A stretch of 64,000 nt of DNA from Millisia brevis NBRC 105863 (GTDB lineage Bacteria > Actinomycetota > Actinomycetes > Mycobacteriales > Mycobacteriaceae), in the NCBI RefSeq assembly GCF_001552615.1, contig NZ_BCRN01000008.1:124001-188000 (forward strand), read 5' to 3'. The notes under the pieces are model-generated. The model ran no database searches. It saw only the letters and a program-made list of their open reading frames with translations, and had not been told where the DNA came from. Positions 18,581 to 28,726 of the stretch are shown piece by piece (the first letter of the stretch is position 1; every line of letters starts with the position of its first letter). A program made the position numbers and the translations under genes.

Positions 18581-19755
18581 CACCCCGGCTGACCGACCAA
18601 CTGCTCGATCGGGTCCGGGAGCGGTTGACCGCCGGGACCGCCGACCTCGACGCGGCGGGCGTGGCGGCTGCTCTGCGCGCCGAATCCGGCGGGCTGCTGG
18701 GCGACGCGGACCTGCTGGAGGCGCTGCGCACGCTCGAAACGGAACTGACCGGTGCCGGCCCACTCGACGCCCTGCTCGACGATCCGGCGATCACCGACGT
18801 CCTGGTGACCGCACCCGACGGGGTCTGGGCCGATCGGGGCCGCGGCCTCGAGCGCGTCGCGATCGGCTTCCCCGACGAGGCGGCTGTCCGGCGCCTGGCC
18901 CAACGCCTCGCGATCGCCGCCGGTCGTCGGCTCGACGACGCCCAACCCTGGGTCGACGGCCGACTGCCGTCGACCCCGCAGCGCACCTTCGGCGTCCGCC
19001 TGCACGCGGTGCTCCCACCGGTCGCTCCGGCGGGTACCTGCATCTCGCTGCGAGTCCTGCGACCGGCGACACAGCACCTCGACTCCCTCGTGCGCGCCGG
19101 CGCGATCGCCCCGGAAGCGGCGGAACTGCTCGACCGGATCGTCCGCGCCCGGTTGGCCTTCCTGGTCGCCGGCGGGACCGGCGCCGGCAAGACGACCCTG
19201 CTGTCCGCGCTGCTCGCCCGGGTCGATCCGGCCGAGCGCATCATCTGCGTCGAGGACTCCGCCGAGCTGGCGCCGAACCATCCCCACGTCGTGCGGCTGG
19301 TCGCCCGCCAGGCCAACGTCGAAGGTGTCGGCCGGGTCGATGTCCGGGACCTCGTACGCCAGTCGCTGCGGATGCGTCCGGACCGGATCGTGGTCGGAGA
19401 GGTACGCGGCACCGAGGTGATCGACCTGCTCGCCGCGTTGAACACCGGGCACGACGGTGGCGCCGGCACCGTCCACGCCAACAGCCCCGACGAAGTGCCG
19501 GCGCGGCTCGAGGCGTTGGCCGCGCCGGGCGGTTTGGGGCGAGCCGCATTGCACAGCCAACTGGCCGCGGCCGTGCAGGTGGTGCTGCACGTCCATCGGG
19601 AGGCCTCCGGCCGGCGGTATCTGCGCGATATCGGGGTGCTGGACCGCCGCGAGGACGACCGGGTGGTCGTTCGATCGGCCTGGGCCCCCGGCCGGCCCGA
19701 CGGTCCCGGCCGCGATCGGCTCGACCGGCTGCTGGCAGCGCGGTGTGCCCGATGA
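18577..19755 (+). CDS. tadA: TadA/CpaF-type secretion ATPase
   Basis: A hexameric type II/IV secretion ATPase of 392 residues. It has the Walker A VAGGTGAGKTTLL near residues 189-201, the Asp box (IICVEDSAELAP), the Walker B region RPDRIVVGEVRG and the His box (GHDGGAGTVHANSP). It powers assembly of Flp/Tad pili in other bacteria; the cognate gene is Rv3659c. Starts by GTGA overlap with ssd and ends by ATGA overlap with tadB. Confidence 0.92.
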   Translation: MTPRLTDQLLDRVRERLTAGTADLDAAGVAAALRAESGGLLGDADLLEALRTLETELTGAGPLDALLDDPAITDVLVTAPDGVWADRGRGLERVAIGFPDEAAVRRLAQRLAIAAGRRLDDAQPWVDGRLPSTPQRTFGVRLHAVLPPVAPAGTCISLRVLRPATQHLDSLVRAGAIAPEAAELLDRIVRARLAFLVAGGTGAGKTTLLSALLARVDPAERIICVEDSAELAPNHPHVVRLVARQANVEGVGRVDVRDLVRQSLRMRPDRIVVGEVRGTEVIDLLAALNTGHDGGAGTVHANSPDEVPARLEALAAPGGLGRAALHSQLAAAVQVVLHVHREASGRRYLRDIGVLDRREDDRVVVRSAWAPGRPDGPGRDRLDRLLAARCAR

Positions 19756-20591
19756 TCGGCGCGTTGCTGGTGGCCGCCGCCGCTCTGGCGGTCGTGTCGT
19801 TTCCGCGCCGCAGGGTCCGCCAGCCCCGTCGTCCGTCCGCCTCGCAGCTCCGTTCGATCGACTCCGCGGCGATCCTGCCGCTGGTGGTGGCGCTGATCGT
19901 GCCGGCCGTATCGCTGTGGGCCGGGTGGGCGGTCGGGGTGTCCGTGGTGGTTCTCGGCGCGACCCTGCGCGCCCGGCGGCGCGCTCTGCTGGCCGCCCGC
20001 ACCCGGGAGCGCGACCAGCGGGCGACGTCCACCGGGCTCGAGGCGATGGTCGCCGAACTGCGGGTCGGGGCCGACCCGGCCGCGGCCTGCACGGCGGCCG
20101 CGGACGAGATCGCCCTCGCGATGGGTGCGGAGCGTCGCGGCTCGGGAACGGACGTCTCGGAAGGTCGCTCCGTCGGGGTGGGGGAGGTCTTCCGCCGAGC
20201 CGCGGCCGGCGCCCGCCTCGGCGGCCCGATCGCCGCCGCGTTCGCCGCCGCCGAGACCCCGGCGTTGCGCCGCGTCGGACGGGTGGCCGAGCTGACCGAT
20301 CGGTACGGTCTCGAGGCCGCGGTCCTGCTCGAGGCGGTGCGCAGCGACCTGGAACGGCGGCTGCGCTTCGAGGCACGCGTGCGGTCCGCCCTCGCCGGTG
20401 CCCGGGCGACGGCCACGGTGCTGGCGCTGCTCCCGGTGCCCGGTGTGGCCCTCGGGCAGCTGATGGGGGCGCAGCCGTTCGCCGTCCTGCTGGGCTCCGG
20501 GTGGGGTGGCGCCCTGCTGGCGATCGGGGTGACCCTGGCCTGCCTGGGAGTGCTCTGGTCCGATGCGATCACCGATCGGGCGGCCCGGTGA
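19752..20591 (+). CDS. tadB: TadB-like type II secretion F-domain membrane protein
   Basis: A 279-residue inner-membrane platform protein with two N-terminal hydrophobic stretches, a cytoplasmic helical T2SSF region (ARTRERDQRATSTGLEAMVAELRVG onward, with FRRAAAGARLGGPIAAAF) and C-terminal helices. It follows the ATPase as Rv3658c does. I use the ATG at 19752 because it overlaps the tadA stop; a GTG nine bases earlier is possible. Confidence 0.82.
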   Translation: MIGALLVAAAALAVVSFPRRRVRQPRRPSASQLRSIDSAAILPLVVALIVPAVSLWAGWAVGVSVVVLGATLRARRRALLAARTRERDQRATSTGLEAMVAELRVGADPAAACTAAADEIALAMGAERRGSGTDVSEGRSVGVGEVFRRAAAGARLGGPIAAAFAAAETPALRRVGRVAELTDRYGLEAAVLLEAVRSDLERRLRFEARVRSALAGARATATVLALLPVPGVALGQLMGAQPFAVLLGSGWGGALLAIGVTLACLGVLWSDAITDRAAR

Positions 20592-21151
20592 TCACCGTCC
20601 TGCTCGTGCTGGCGGCGAGCCTGCTCGCCGCGCCTGCTCCGAAGCGGATCACCGCGCCCGCCCGCCCGCGTCGGAGCTCTCCGCCGGCCCGGGAGATCGA
20701 CGACCCGCTCGCCGAACCGGCGGCCTACAACCTATTTGCCGCCTGTCTGCGGTCCGGTCTGTCCGCGGAGATCGCCGGCCGCGCCGCCGCGATGGTGGCA
20801 CCGACCGCGATGGCGCGCGAACTGCGGCGCTCCGCCGACCTGATCGCGCTGGGTGCCGACCCGCAGGCGGTGTGGTCCCGCCCCGATCCGGCCGGGGCGA
20901 TCCGGGATCTGGCCGGGCCCGCGCGCCGCTCGGCCCGCTCGGGTGCCTCGATGGCGGCGGCGCTCGACGAACTGGCCGACCGCCGGCGCAGCGACCTCGA
21001 CGAGGTCGCCACCGCCCGCGCCGAACGAGCCGGGGTACTGATCGCCGGTCCGCTCGGCCTGTGCTTCCTGCCGGCCTTCGTCTGCATCGGCATCGTGCCG
21101 GTGGTTCTCGGTCTGGTCGACGGTCTGGTCGGCGGCGGAATGCTGCCGTGA
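20588..21151 (+). CDS. tadC: TadC-like type II secretion F-domain membrane protein
   Basis: A 187-residue second platform protein: an N-terminal membrane helix, a Pro/Arg-rich linker, a T2SSF-type helical domain (FAACLRSGLSAEIAGRAAAM onward) and a C-terminal membrane helix pair (LGLCFLPAFVCIGIVPVVLG). GTG start overlaps the tadB stop (GTGA). The genes that follow in mycobacteria (Flp-type pilin Rv3656c, TadE-like Rv3655c, Rv3654c) are absent here, and the operon ends at a hairpin. Confidence 0.8.
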   Translation: MITVLLVLAASLLAAPAPKRITAPARPRRSSPPAREIDDPLAEPAAYNLFAACLRSGLSAEIAGRAAAMVAPTAMARELRRSADLIALGADPQAVWSRPDPAGAIRDLAGPARRSARSGASMAAALDELADRRRSDLDEVATARAERAGVLIAGPLGLCFLPAFVCIGIVPVVLGLVDGLVGGGMLP

Positions 21152-21257
21152 TGTGGGAACGCCGGGCCGACCGGAAAACTCCGCCCCGGGCCGACCGAAA
21201 AAGGGGCGCGCGGAGGCCGGCCGGAAACGCGGCCAGGGGGTCGGTCGGAGAAACGAT

Positions 21258-21295
21258 CGCGGCCCCACCCGAGGAGAAACTCGAGCGGGGCCGCG
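21258..21295. terminator. Hairpin between convergent tadC and BCCT gene
   Basis: Perfect 9-bp GC stem (21258-21266 with 21287-21295) enclosing a smaller CGAG/CTCG stem. No T-run on the plus strand; ATCGTTTC follows on the minus strand. Just before it are two near-identical direct repeats with the core CGGGCCGACCG. Confidence 0.6.
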
Positions 21296-21353
21296 AACAT
21301 TCATATGCCTACCGAATCGGGATGGGGCTGCCGAATCGGGTGGGTCGGGGGAA

Positions 21354-23102
21354 TCAGGAAGGTCGATCGGAGCCGCGATCGACCACCGGGAGTTCTCCGG
21401 TGCGGCTCAGTTTCTCGTCGATATGCTGATCGACCCGGTCACCGAAGTGATCGTCGAAGTTCTCGACCAGATCGGTGGTGACCGTCCCGCCGATTTCCTC
21501 GGTGAGCACCTTTCGCCGAGCGAGCCGGTTGAGGCGTTCGGTTTCGACGTATTCGGAGTGGAATTCCTTGTACATCGCAAAACACATCGCCACCATGATC
21601 ACGCTGAAAGGCAGCGCTACCAGGATGGCGCCGGTCTGCAGGGCGGCGAGGCCTCCGGCGAGCAGCAGGCTGATCGCCACCAGGCCCTCGATGACCGACC
21701 ACAGCACGCGACTCCAGGTCGGCGGGTTCGGGTCGCCCCCGGAGGCGAGCATGTCGACCACCAGCGAACCGGAGTCCGACGAGGTCACGAAGAAGATCGT
21801 GACCAACACGATCGTCACTCCGGCCAGCAGGGTTCCGCCCGGCAGGTCGCCGACCAGATTGAACAGCACCGAGGGCGCCGAGACCGTGCCGTCCTCGGCG
21901 ATCAGGCCGCCTTCGCCGAACAACTCGCGGTACAGCGCGCTGCCGCCCAGGACCGAGAACCACACCATCGACACCAGCGTCGGCACCAGCAGGACGCCGA
22001 AGACAAATTCGCGAACGGTGCGGCCACGCGAGATGCGGGCGATGAAGATGCCCACGAACGGTGCCCACGACATCCACCATCCCCAGTAGAAGGTGGTCCA
22101 CCAGCCCTGCCACTGCTGCCCGTCGGCGCCGAAGAAGGCGCTGGTGTCGAAGCTCAACGGGATGATGCCGAACAGGTAGCCGCCGATGTTTTCGACGAAC
22201 GACCGCAGGATGAACAGGGTCGGGCCCAGCAGCAGCAGCGCCACGACGAACAGCGCGGCCAGGCCGAGGTTGAAGTTCGACAGCCACTTGATGCCCTTGT
22301 CCAGACCGGACACCACCGACAGCGTCGCGATCGCGGTGATCACCACGATCAGCACCACCAGGACGGTGTTGTTCGCCTGATCGACGACGCCGAGGTATTC
22401 GAGGCCCGCGGCGATCTGTGAGACGCCCAGACCCAGCGAGGTCGCCACGCCGGCGACGGTTCCGATGATCGCGACCACGTCGATGATGTCGCCGGCGGTG
22501 CCTTTGACCCGATCGCCGAGCAGCGGCTCGAGCACCCAGCGCAGGGAGACCGAGCGTCCACGACGGTGGATGGCGTACGCCAGGGCGAGCCCGACGACCA
22601 CGTAGATCGCCCATGCGTGCAGACCCCAGTGCAGGAAGGTTTGTGCCATCGCCTCCTGGGCCAGCTCGATGTCATCGCCCTCGACTCCGGGTTTCGGGGC
22701 GGCGTAGAAGCTCAGCGGCTCGGCCGCACCCCAGAAGACCAGGCCGATGCCCATACCGGCGGCGAACAACATGACGAACCACTGCAGGAAGCTGTAGTCG
22801 GCCGGAGCATCGTCGGGGCCGAGCTTGATATCGCCGAACCTCCCGGCGCCGACCCAGATCGAGAACAGCACGAAGCCGGTGACGATCAGGGTGTAGTACC
22901 ACCCGAACGTCCCGATGACGTTGTCCTGCAACGCCTGAAGTACTTCGCCGGTGCCGTCGGCGAAGATGGTGGAGATCGCGACCACGATCGCCAGAAGGAT
23001 CAGCGCCGGCCAGAAGACGCTTGGGCGGATACCGTGTCCGCCCGTCGCGGATGTCGTCGCCTCGGTCGATGATCCATCGCTCTCGGGGGCGGTTGTGCTC
23101 AC
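21354..23102 (-). CDS. BCCT-family osmolyte (betaine/choline/carnitine) transporter
   Basis: A sodium-coupled secondary carrier of 582 residues with 12 predicted membrane helices. GMGIGLVFWGAAEPLSFY is the glycine-rich substrate helix, and the helix-8 signature (TFYWGWWMSWAPFVG then ARISRGRT) carries the aromatic box for quaternary ammonium groups. The hydrophilic C-terminal tail of about 65 residues is acidic, unlike the basic osmosensing tail of BetP. Start: GTG at 23102 behind a GAGGAGGGGG box; the frame continues upstream without one. The exact substrate cannot be read from sequence. Confidence 0.9.
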   Translation of the reverse strand: MSTTAPESDGSSTEATTSATGGHGIRPSVFWPALILLAIVVAISTIFADGTGEVLQALQDNVIGTFGWYYTLIVTGFVLFSIWVGAGRFGDIKLGPDDAPADYSFLQWFVMLFAAGMGIGLVFWGAAEPLSFYAAPKPGVEGDDIELAQEAMAQTFLHWGLHAWAIYVVVGLALAYAIHRRGRSVSLRWVLEPLLGDRVKGTAGDIIDVVAIIGTVAGVATSLGLGVSQIAAGLEYLGVVDQANNTVLVVLIVVITAIATLSVVSGLDKGIKWLSNFNLGLAALFVVALLLLGPTLFILRSFVENIGGYLFGIIPLSFDTSAFFGADGQQWQGWWTTFYWGWWMSWAPFVGIFIARISRGRTVREFVFGVLLVPTLVSMVWFSVLGGSALYRELFGEGGLIAEDGTVSAPSVLFNLVGDLPGGTLLAGVTIVLVTIFFVTSSDSGSLVVDMLASGGDPNPPTWSRVLWSVIEGLVAISLLLAGGLAALQTGAILVALPFSVIMVAMCFAMYKEFHSEYVETERLNRLARRKVLTEEIGGTVTTDLVENFDDHFGDRVDQHIDEKLSRTGELPVVDRGSDRPS

Positions 23103-23139
23103 GAGCCCCCTCCTCTCGTCTCGAAATCCAGGAAATGCC

Positions 23140-23168
23140 ATAAAAGAGGCAATCCGGACAAGGGTCAA
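23140..23168 (-). promoter_or_regulatory. Candidate promoter of the left BCCT gene
   Basis: On the minus strand TTGACC (23163-23168) and TTTTAT (23140-23145) are separated by 17 bases, about 40 bases before the GTG start. The rest of the 372-base divergent region (23103-23474) holds no gene; the promoter of the right BCCT gene was not pinned down. Confidence 0.5.
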
Positions 23169-23474
23169 GCTGCTACGCCGAGCGATGCGAACCGGTTACG
23201 CGCGGGTGGCTCACGGGTCGGTGGGCGGCGCCGCGCGCCCGCCGGCGACATCCGGGGCAGCCGGTCGGTCATTCCGGCGAGGGGTCGGCGACTCGCGTTG
23301 CAAGTAACCGCCTTTCGTGCATTGTCCGGAGTGGCATCCGAATGGGCGGGCCCTGTGACCGAAATGATCGTGAACAAGTTGCGAACAATCGGCAGTGGGG
23401 GCAGGGTAATCCAGCAGGAGCGATCTGCTCGTGGCGTTCGGGGAGGGAGTCGGGCGACAGCTCGATGATGCGAT

Positions 23475-25247
23475 ATGACTGATGACGCAACCACCGTGCC
23501 GGGCGGAGATGGCCACCATCATCCGGCGCTGGACTCGGAAATCGATCGGCCCGACGGCGGATCCGGAATCGACACCATCGTCTTCGGCGTAACAGCCGTT
23601 GTTTCACTCGCTTTCGTCGTGTGGGGCATCTTCAGCACGGAATCGCTGGCGAGTTCGGCGTCGTCCGGCCTGAGCTTCGTCGTCCACAACTTCGGCTGGC
23701 TCTTCTCGCTGGCCGCCAGCGGGTTCGTGATATTCGTCCTGTGGTTGGCGCTCGGCAAGTTCGGGCGCATCCCGCTCGGGCGCGACGGCGAGGCACCCGA
23801 GTTCCGGACCACCTCCTGGATCGCGATGATGTTCTCCGCCGGCATGGGCATCGGTTTGATGTTCTACGGCGTCGCGGAACCGTTGTGGCACTTCATCGGT
23901 CCACCTCCCGGCACACCCGGCGGCGACGAAGCGCTCGAGACCGCGATGGCGACCACGCTGTTCCACTGGACCCTGCACCCGTGGGCGATCTATGCGGTCG
24001 TCGGGCTGGCGATCGCCTACGGGGTCTTCCGGCGCGGTCGGTCCCTGCAGATCAGCGCGGTCTTCACCCCGCTGCTCGGCGAGAAGGCCGTTCGGGGATG
24101 GCCCGGTCGGGTGATCGATATCTTCGCCATCTTCGCCACCCTCTTCGGCTCGGCGACCTCGCTCGGGCTCGGTGCGCTGCAGATCGGCAGCGGTCTGCAG
24201 GTGGTCGGCTGGGTCGGAGCGGTCGGCAACACCCTGCTGATCGTGATCATCGTGATCCTGACGATCGCGTTCATCCTCTCCGCGGTGTCCGGTGTCGCCA
24301 AGGGCATTCAGTGGCTGGCCAATATCAACATGGTCCTCGCCGTCGTGCTGGCGTTCTTCGTCTTCGTCGCCGGACCTACGGTCTTCATCCTCAATCTGAT
24401 CCCGACGACGGTGGGGTCCTATCTGCAGGACCTCGCGATGATGGCCGCGCGCACCGACGCCTCCGGCGGCGAGAACATGCAGGCGTGGTTGTCGAGTTGG
24501 ACGATCTTCTACTGGGCGTGGTGGATCAGCTGGACCCCCTTCGTCGGCATGTTCATCGCCCGCATCTCGCGGGGCCGCACCATCCGGCAGTTCGTCACCG
24601 GCGTGCTGTTGACGCCCAGCCTGGTCTCGCTGGTGTGGTTCGCCGTCTTCGGCGGCGCCGCCCTGAGGTTCCAGAGCACGGGCACCGATCTGACCGAGGA
24701 CGGCCAGATCGCCTCGGAGAACATGCTCTTCGAGATGCTTTCGCACCTGCCGCTCGAGGGGCTCACCTCGGTGCTGGTGATCATCCTGGTGGCGATCTTC
24801 TTCGTCTCCGGTGCCGACGCCGCGTCGATGGTCATGGGTACCCTGTCCGAGCGCGGCACCCTCGAGCCCAGCCGGTGGAATGTCATCTTCTGGGGCGCGG
24901 CCACCGGCGCGGTAGCGGCGGTCATGCTGCAGATCGGCGGTGCCGATGCGTTGTCGGGCCTGCAGAACATCACGATCGTGGCGGCTCTGCCGTTCCTGGT
25001 CATCATGATCGGCATGGCCGCGTCGCTGCTGCGGGATCTGCGACACGACCCGATCATCGTGCGCGGTCGCTACGCCACGGCGGCGGTCGAGCAGGCGGTG
25101 GTGACCGGAGTGTCCGGGCACGGTGACGACTTCGCGATCGCGGTGGAGGGTACCGAGCCGGGCCACGGCGTCGGCTCGAGTATGGACGGCAGATACGAGG
25201 CCACCTCGACCGGATCACAACCGATCATCGATCCGTCCACGCCGTAA
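23475..25247 (+). CDS. BCCT-family osmolyte transporter, second copy
   Basis: A 590-residue carrier divergent from the first. It has the same signatures, GMGIGLMFYGVAEPLWHF and IFYWAWWISWTPFVG followed by ARISRGRT, on 12 predicted helices. The His-rich N-terminus (GHHHP) and the C-terminal tail differ from the other copy, so this is an old paralogue, not a recent tandem duplication. The GMGIG motif is the one found in sodium-coupled betaine carriers. Substrate unknown within the quaternary amine group. Confidence 0.9.
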   Translation: MTDDATTVPGGDGHHHPALDSEIDRPDGGSGIDTIVFGVTAVVSLAFVVWGIFSTESLASSASSGLSFVVHNFGWLFSLAASGFVIFVLWLALGKFGRIPLGRDGEAPEFRTTSWIAMMFSAGMGIGLMFYGVAEPLWHFIGPPPGTPGGDEALETAMATTLFHWTLHPWAIYAVVGLAIAYGVFRRGRSLQISAVFTPLLGEKAVRGWPGRVIDIFAIFATLFGSATSLGLGALQIGSGLQVVGWVGAVGNTLLIVIIVILTIAFILSAVSGVAKGIQWLANINMVLAVVLAFFVFVAGPTVFILNLIPTTVGSYLQDLAMMAARTDASGGENMQAWLSSWTIFYWAWWISWTPFVGMFIARISRGRTIRQFVTGVLLTPSLVSLVWFAVFGGAALRFQSTGTDLTEDGQIASENMLFEMLSHLPLEGLTSVLVIILVAIFFVSGADAASMVMGTLSERGTLEPSRWNVIFWGAATGAVAAVMLQIGGADALSGLQNITIVAALPFLVIMIGMAASLLRDLRHDPIIVRGRYATAAVEQAVVTGVSGHGDDFAIAVEGTEPGHGVGSSMDGRYEATSTGSQPIIDPSTP

Positions 25248-25321
25248 CCGAAGGCCGTCGGTGCGGCCGAAAGACCACCGGTACAACCGAACGCCCGTCG
25301 GTCGGCCCCAAGGTCGCCGAT

Positions 25322-27805
25322 TCACAGGGATACCGCGCGACCTCCGCCGTCATCGACGTCGGGGGTCGCGCTGTGTTCCGACCATTCCGGATCGCCGTCG
25401 GCCGCTCCCAGCACCGCACCGACCGTGTCGAGCACGGCGATGGCCGCCGCCTTGTCGAGCGGCGAGTTGCCGTTGCCGCATTTCGGCGAGTAGACGCAGG
25501 CGGGGCAGCCCGAGCGGCAGTCGCAGGAGCGGACGGCATCGGCGGTGGCGCCCAGCCAATGTCGCAGCTGCGCGTATCCGCGGTCGGCGAATCCGGCGCC
25601 GCCGGGGTTTCCGTCGTAGACGAAGACCGTCGGTAGGCCGGTATCGGGGTGTCCGGCCGTGGAAACTCCGCCGATATCCCAGCGATCGCAGGTCGCCACC
25701 AGCGGCAGCAGTCCGATCGCGGCGTGCTCGGCGGCGTGCAGGGCTCCGGGCGTCGTCGCGGGGTCGACGCCCGCCCGCTCGAGCAGTTCCGGTGTGATCG
25801 TCCAGTACACCGCCCGGGTGACCAGAACATCCTGGGGCATCGCCAGTTCCACCATGTCGAGCACCGTCCCGTCGGACAGCGTGCGCAGGTATCCGACGAC
25901 GCGGGTGGTCACCTCGACCCGGGCCAGGCCGGTCTCGATGCCGTCGTAGGCGCGGGAGGTCACCGTGTCGATCAGCCGGATGTCGGTGACGCTGCGCGCG
26001 GTGGTCGACCAGTCCGGGGTCTCCGCGTGGACGAGCGCGACCCCGCCGTCGAGGTCGAGGTCGTCGACGACGAAGGATTCGCCGCGATGCAGGTACAGCG
26101 CACCCGGGTGGACGTGGTACGGCGCGCGGGCGGCGTCGACGTGGCCGAGCAGCCGGCCGGTGTCGTGCTCGACGATGGCGACCGGTGTTCCGGTACCCCC
26201 GCGGATGTCGATCTGCGCCGCGGCCAACGAGTCGGGGGTGATGAACCAGCCGGTGGGGCGCCGCCGCAGCAGGCCCGCCTCGACGAGGTCCGCGGCCACG
26301 GCATGGCCGGCCATATCGTCCAGATCATCGGCGGTCAGCGGGATCTCGGCCGCGGCGTGCAGCAGATGCGGCCCGAGGACGTAGGGGTTGGTGGGATCGA
26401 TGACCGTCGCCTCGACCGGGGAGTCGAACAACGCATCCGGGTGGTGCACCAGATAGGCGTCGAGCGGGTTGTCCCGCGCGACCATGATCACCACGCTGTG
26501 CTGTTCGCGTCGACCGGCCCGACCGGCCTGCTGCCAAAACGATGCGCGGGTGCCGGGGAATCCGGACAGCACGACCGCGTCGAGCCCCGCGATGTCGATG
26601 CCCAACTCCAACGCATTGGTGGTGGCCGCCGCGACGATCCGGCCGTCGTTGAGGCCGGCTTCCAGATCGCGTCGTTCCTCGGGCAGATAGCCGGACCGGT
26701 AGCTGACGATGCGCTCGGCGAGAGCCGGATCGACCTGCGCGACGCGGCGACGCGCACCGAGAGCGGTGAACTCGGCGCCGCGACGCGAGCCGACGAAGGT
26801 CAACGTGCGCGCCCCCTGCAGGACGAGCCCGGCCATGATCTCGGCCGCGTCGGCCCCGCTGGATCGCCGCCGTTGACCGCCGTCGGGACCGGACGCGGCG
26901 ATGGTGGATGCCGAAGTGTCCGTTTCCGCACCCGATTCCGACGCTGGGTTCGACCCGGGCTCCAACAGGGCCGGCTCCCACAGCACGAAGCTGCGCTTCC
27001 CGTGCGGCGAGCCGTCGGTGGTCACCTCGGCGACCGGCGACCCGATCAGTGTGGTCGCCGAGCGGCCGGGGGTGGCGGTGGTCGCCGATGCCAGGATGAA
27101 CACCGGATCGCTGCCGTAGCGTCGGGCGAGCCGGCGTAACCGACGCAGGACCAGCGCGACATGAGACCCGAATACCCCCCGGTAGACATGCGACTCGTCG
27201 ATCACGACGTAGCGCAACCGGCGCAGCAGCCGTCCCCAGCGCTCGTGTCGGGGGAGCAGTCCGTGGTGAATCATGTCGGGATTGGTGAAGATCCAACGCG
27301 AATTTTCCATTGCCCACCGTCGAACATCGGGTGACGAATCGCCGTCGTAGGCGCAGGGCCCGATCGTGGTTCCGCTGGTGGCGAACAGGCGATCACAGAG
27401 CAGTCGGGTGTCGTGCAATTGGTCGGCACCGAGTGCCTTCGTCGGCGCGATGTAGAGCGCGGTCGCGGTCGAATCCTCGTGCAGCGTCGTCAGGATCGGC
27501 ATCCGAAAGGCCAGCGACTTTCCGGAGGAGGTTCCGGAGGAGACGACAGTATGGAGTCCGGTCCATATCGAGTCGGCGGCGTCGCGTTGATGCGACCACG
27601 GCCGAGGGGTGCCGAATTCAACCAGGGCGTCCCGGATCTCGGGCGGCATCCAGCTCGGCCATGCGGCATATCGGGCGGATCGTGCCGGCAGATCGACGCG
27701 GTGAACCGTCGGATTCGACGATGCGGAGGATGGCGCCGGGAGGATGTGAGCAAGCAGATCCGAAGCGTAGTCATGCTGATCGATCGGCTCCTCCACGGTG
27801 CTCAA
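25322..27805 (-). CDS. MrfA-type DEAD/DEAH-box helicase with DUF1998 (Rv3649-like)
   Basis: A superfamily 2 helicase of about 827 residues. It has Q-like and Walker A motifs (SSGTSSGKS, ending at residue 97), DESH as motif II, SAT as motif III ([10 protein letters not shown]) and motif VI (QQAGRAGRR). The C-terminal DUF1998 Cys cluster is [10 protein letters not shown] followed by a further Cys (Cys761, 763, 767, 770, 776), a metal site that defines the MrfA group. B. subtilis MrfA helps excise mitomycin C adducts. I favour a TTG start at 27805 (CGGAG upstream); a GTG at 27796 is the alternative. Confidence 0.88.
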   Translation of the reverse strand: MSTVEEPIDQHDYASDLLAHILPAPSSASSNPTVHRVDLPARSARYAAWPSWMPPEIRDALVEFGTPRPWSHQRDAADSIWTGLHTVVSSGTSSGKSLAFRMPILTTLHEDSTATALYIAPTKALGADQLHDTRLLCDRLFATSGTTIGPCAYDGDSSPDVRRWAMENSRWIFTNPDMIHHGLLPRHERWGRLLRRLRYVVIDESHVYRGVFGSHVALVLRRLRRLARRYGSDPVFILASATTATPGRSATTLIGSPVAEVTTDGSPHGKRSFVLWEPALLEPGSNPASESGAETDTSASTIAASGPDGGQRRRSSGADAAEIMAGLVLQGARTLTFVGSRRGAEFTALGARRRVAQVDPALAERIVSYRSGYLPEERRDLEAGLNDGRIVAAATTNALELGIDIAGLDAVVLSGFPGTRASFWQQAGRAGRREQHSVVIMVARDNPLDAYLVHHPDALFDSPVEATVIDPTNPYVLGPHLLHAAAEIPLTADDLDDMAGHAVAADLVEAGLLRRRPTGWFITPDSLAAAQIDIRGGTGTPVAIVEHDTGRLLGHVDAARAPYHVHPGALYLHRGESFVVDDLDLDGGVALVHAETPDWSTTARSVTDIRLIDTVTSRAYDGIETGLARVEVTTRVVGYLRTLSDGTVLDMVELAMPQDVLVTRAVYWTITPELLERAGVDPATTPGALHAAEHAAIGLLPLVATCDRWDIGGVSTAGHPDTGLPTVFVYDGNPGGAGFADRGYAQLRHWLGATADAVRSCDCRSGCPACVYSPKCGNGNSPLDKAAAIAVLDTVGAVLGAADGDPEWSEHSATPDVDDGGGRAVSL

Positions 27806-28119
27806 AGGTACTCCGATCAACGGGTTTCTCCTTGTCCGACGCGTTTCTCGGACTCTTCCGGGGTCGTGCTGGACATCCGTCAAGATCAACTTTTTACGAA
27901 AAGTCTGCTCCTTGCGCTTTTCGGTTGCGCCGCGACGTGCTTCACTGGTGCTTGGTCGCAGGTTTTGTGTTCGTGTTAACGCTCGCAGGATCGTTGTTGC
28001 GGGCGCCGTGCTTGGCGGTCCCTGGGGGGGATTCAAGAAGTGCAGCGGTCGGAACCGGCCCGTCGGACCCGCACGTCGAGTTCGACGAACCCGGTGTTCA
28101 AGAAGAAGGATTGACTAGC
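27806..28119. promoter_or_regulatory. Divergent helicase/cspA region with long csp leader
   Basis: 314 bases without a gene. It contains a CGAAAAG/CTTTTCG inverted repeat (27897-27903 with 27917-27923) and a possible promoter TTGGTC-18 bp-TTAACG (about 27952-27981), which would give cspA an untranslated leader of over 120 bases. Long structured leaders are usual for cold-shock genes, but no cold box was recognised. Confidence 0.4.
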
Positions 28120-28323
28120 ATGGCCCAGGGGACTGTGAAGTGGTTCAACGCGGAGAAGGGCTTCGGCTTCATTGCGCCGGAGGACGGCTCTCCCGACGTC
28201 TTCGTTCATTACTCGGAGATTCAGGGCAACGGTTTCCGTACCCTCGAAGAGAACCAGCGTGTTGAGTTCGAGGTCGGACAGGGAACCAAGGGTCCGCAGG
28301 CGACGGGTGTTCGCGCACTCTGA
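28120..28323 (+). CDS. cspA: Cold-shock domain protein CspA
   Basis: A 67-residue single-stranded nucleic-acid chaperone. RNP1 (KGFGFI, residues 14-19) and RNP2 (VFVHY, about 28-32) are intact, and the length is that of classical Csp proteins. An AGAAGGA box precedes the ATG at 28120. The pair cspA then topA on the same strand is conserved in mycobacteria (Rv3648c, Rv3646c). Confidence 0.95.
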   Translation: MAQGTVKWFNAEKGFGFIAPEDGSPDVFVHYSEIQGNGFRTLEENQRVEFEVGQGTKGPQATGVRAL

Positions 28324-28346
28324 TCGAGCGGCTCTGAATCAATAAT

Positions 28347-28380
28347 CTCGTCCCTCGTCGCATCCGCGGCGGGGGACGAG
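28347..28380 (+). terminator. Terminator of cspA
   Basis: 8-bp perfect outer stem (28347-28354 with 28373-28380) with further GC pairing inside, 23 bases after the cspA stop, followed by GTTCATTC. Confidence 0.7.
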
Positions 28381-28726
28381 GTTCATTCGGGGGCTTGTGA
28401 TCGATCGCTCAGATCCGAACGTGGGCGGTTCGATCGATTGCGAATGACCGGAGAAACCCGGCGGATGCCTACGGATTCCGCATCGGGGCGGTTGGTTCGG
28501 TTTCGGATCGGGGCCGACTTCGGCTCCTCGGTCGGTGGTCGGGGTTCACGGGTTCGACCGCGTGCACGGGGGTTGCGCGGTGCTGATGCGACCGCGCACG
28601 TCCACATATGTCACTGTAGAAAGAGTGTTGTGGGTGCGGCCCCGCACGTGGGAGCCTGCAACGCGCAGGTAGCGGTGGTTCACAGGGTTGGCCCGCCGGG
28701 GGCGACCGGGAAGGCTCGGACTGAAG
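28381..28726 (+). promoter_or_regulatory. topA upstream region
   Basis: 346 bases with no credible gene. The ORF at 28438-28920 on this strand is a shadow of topA and its leader. A TGTAGAAAG stretch (about 28615-28623) is the most promoter-like element, but I could not pair it with a -35 box. Confidence 0.35.

Noticed and set aside
17344-20376. 1010-residue minus-strand ORF
   Set aside because: Pro/Arg/Ser-rich shadow of ssd, tadA and tadB; no domain and no ribosome-binding site.
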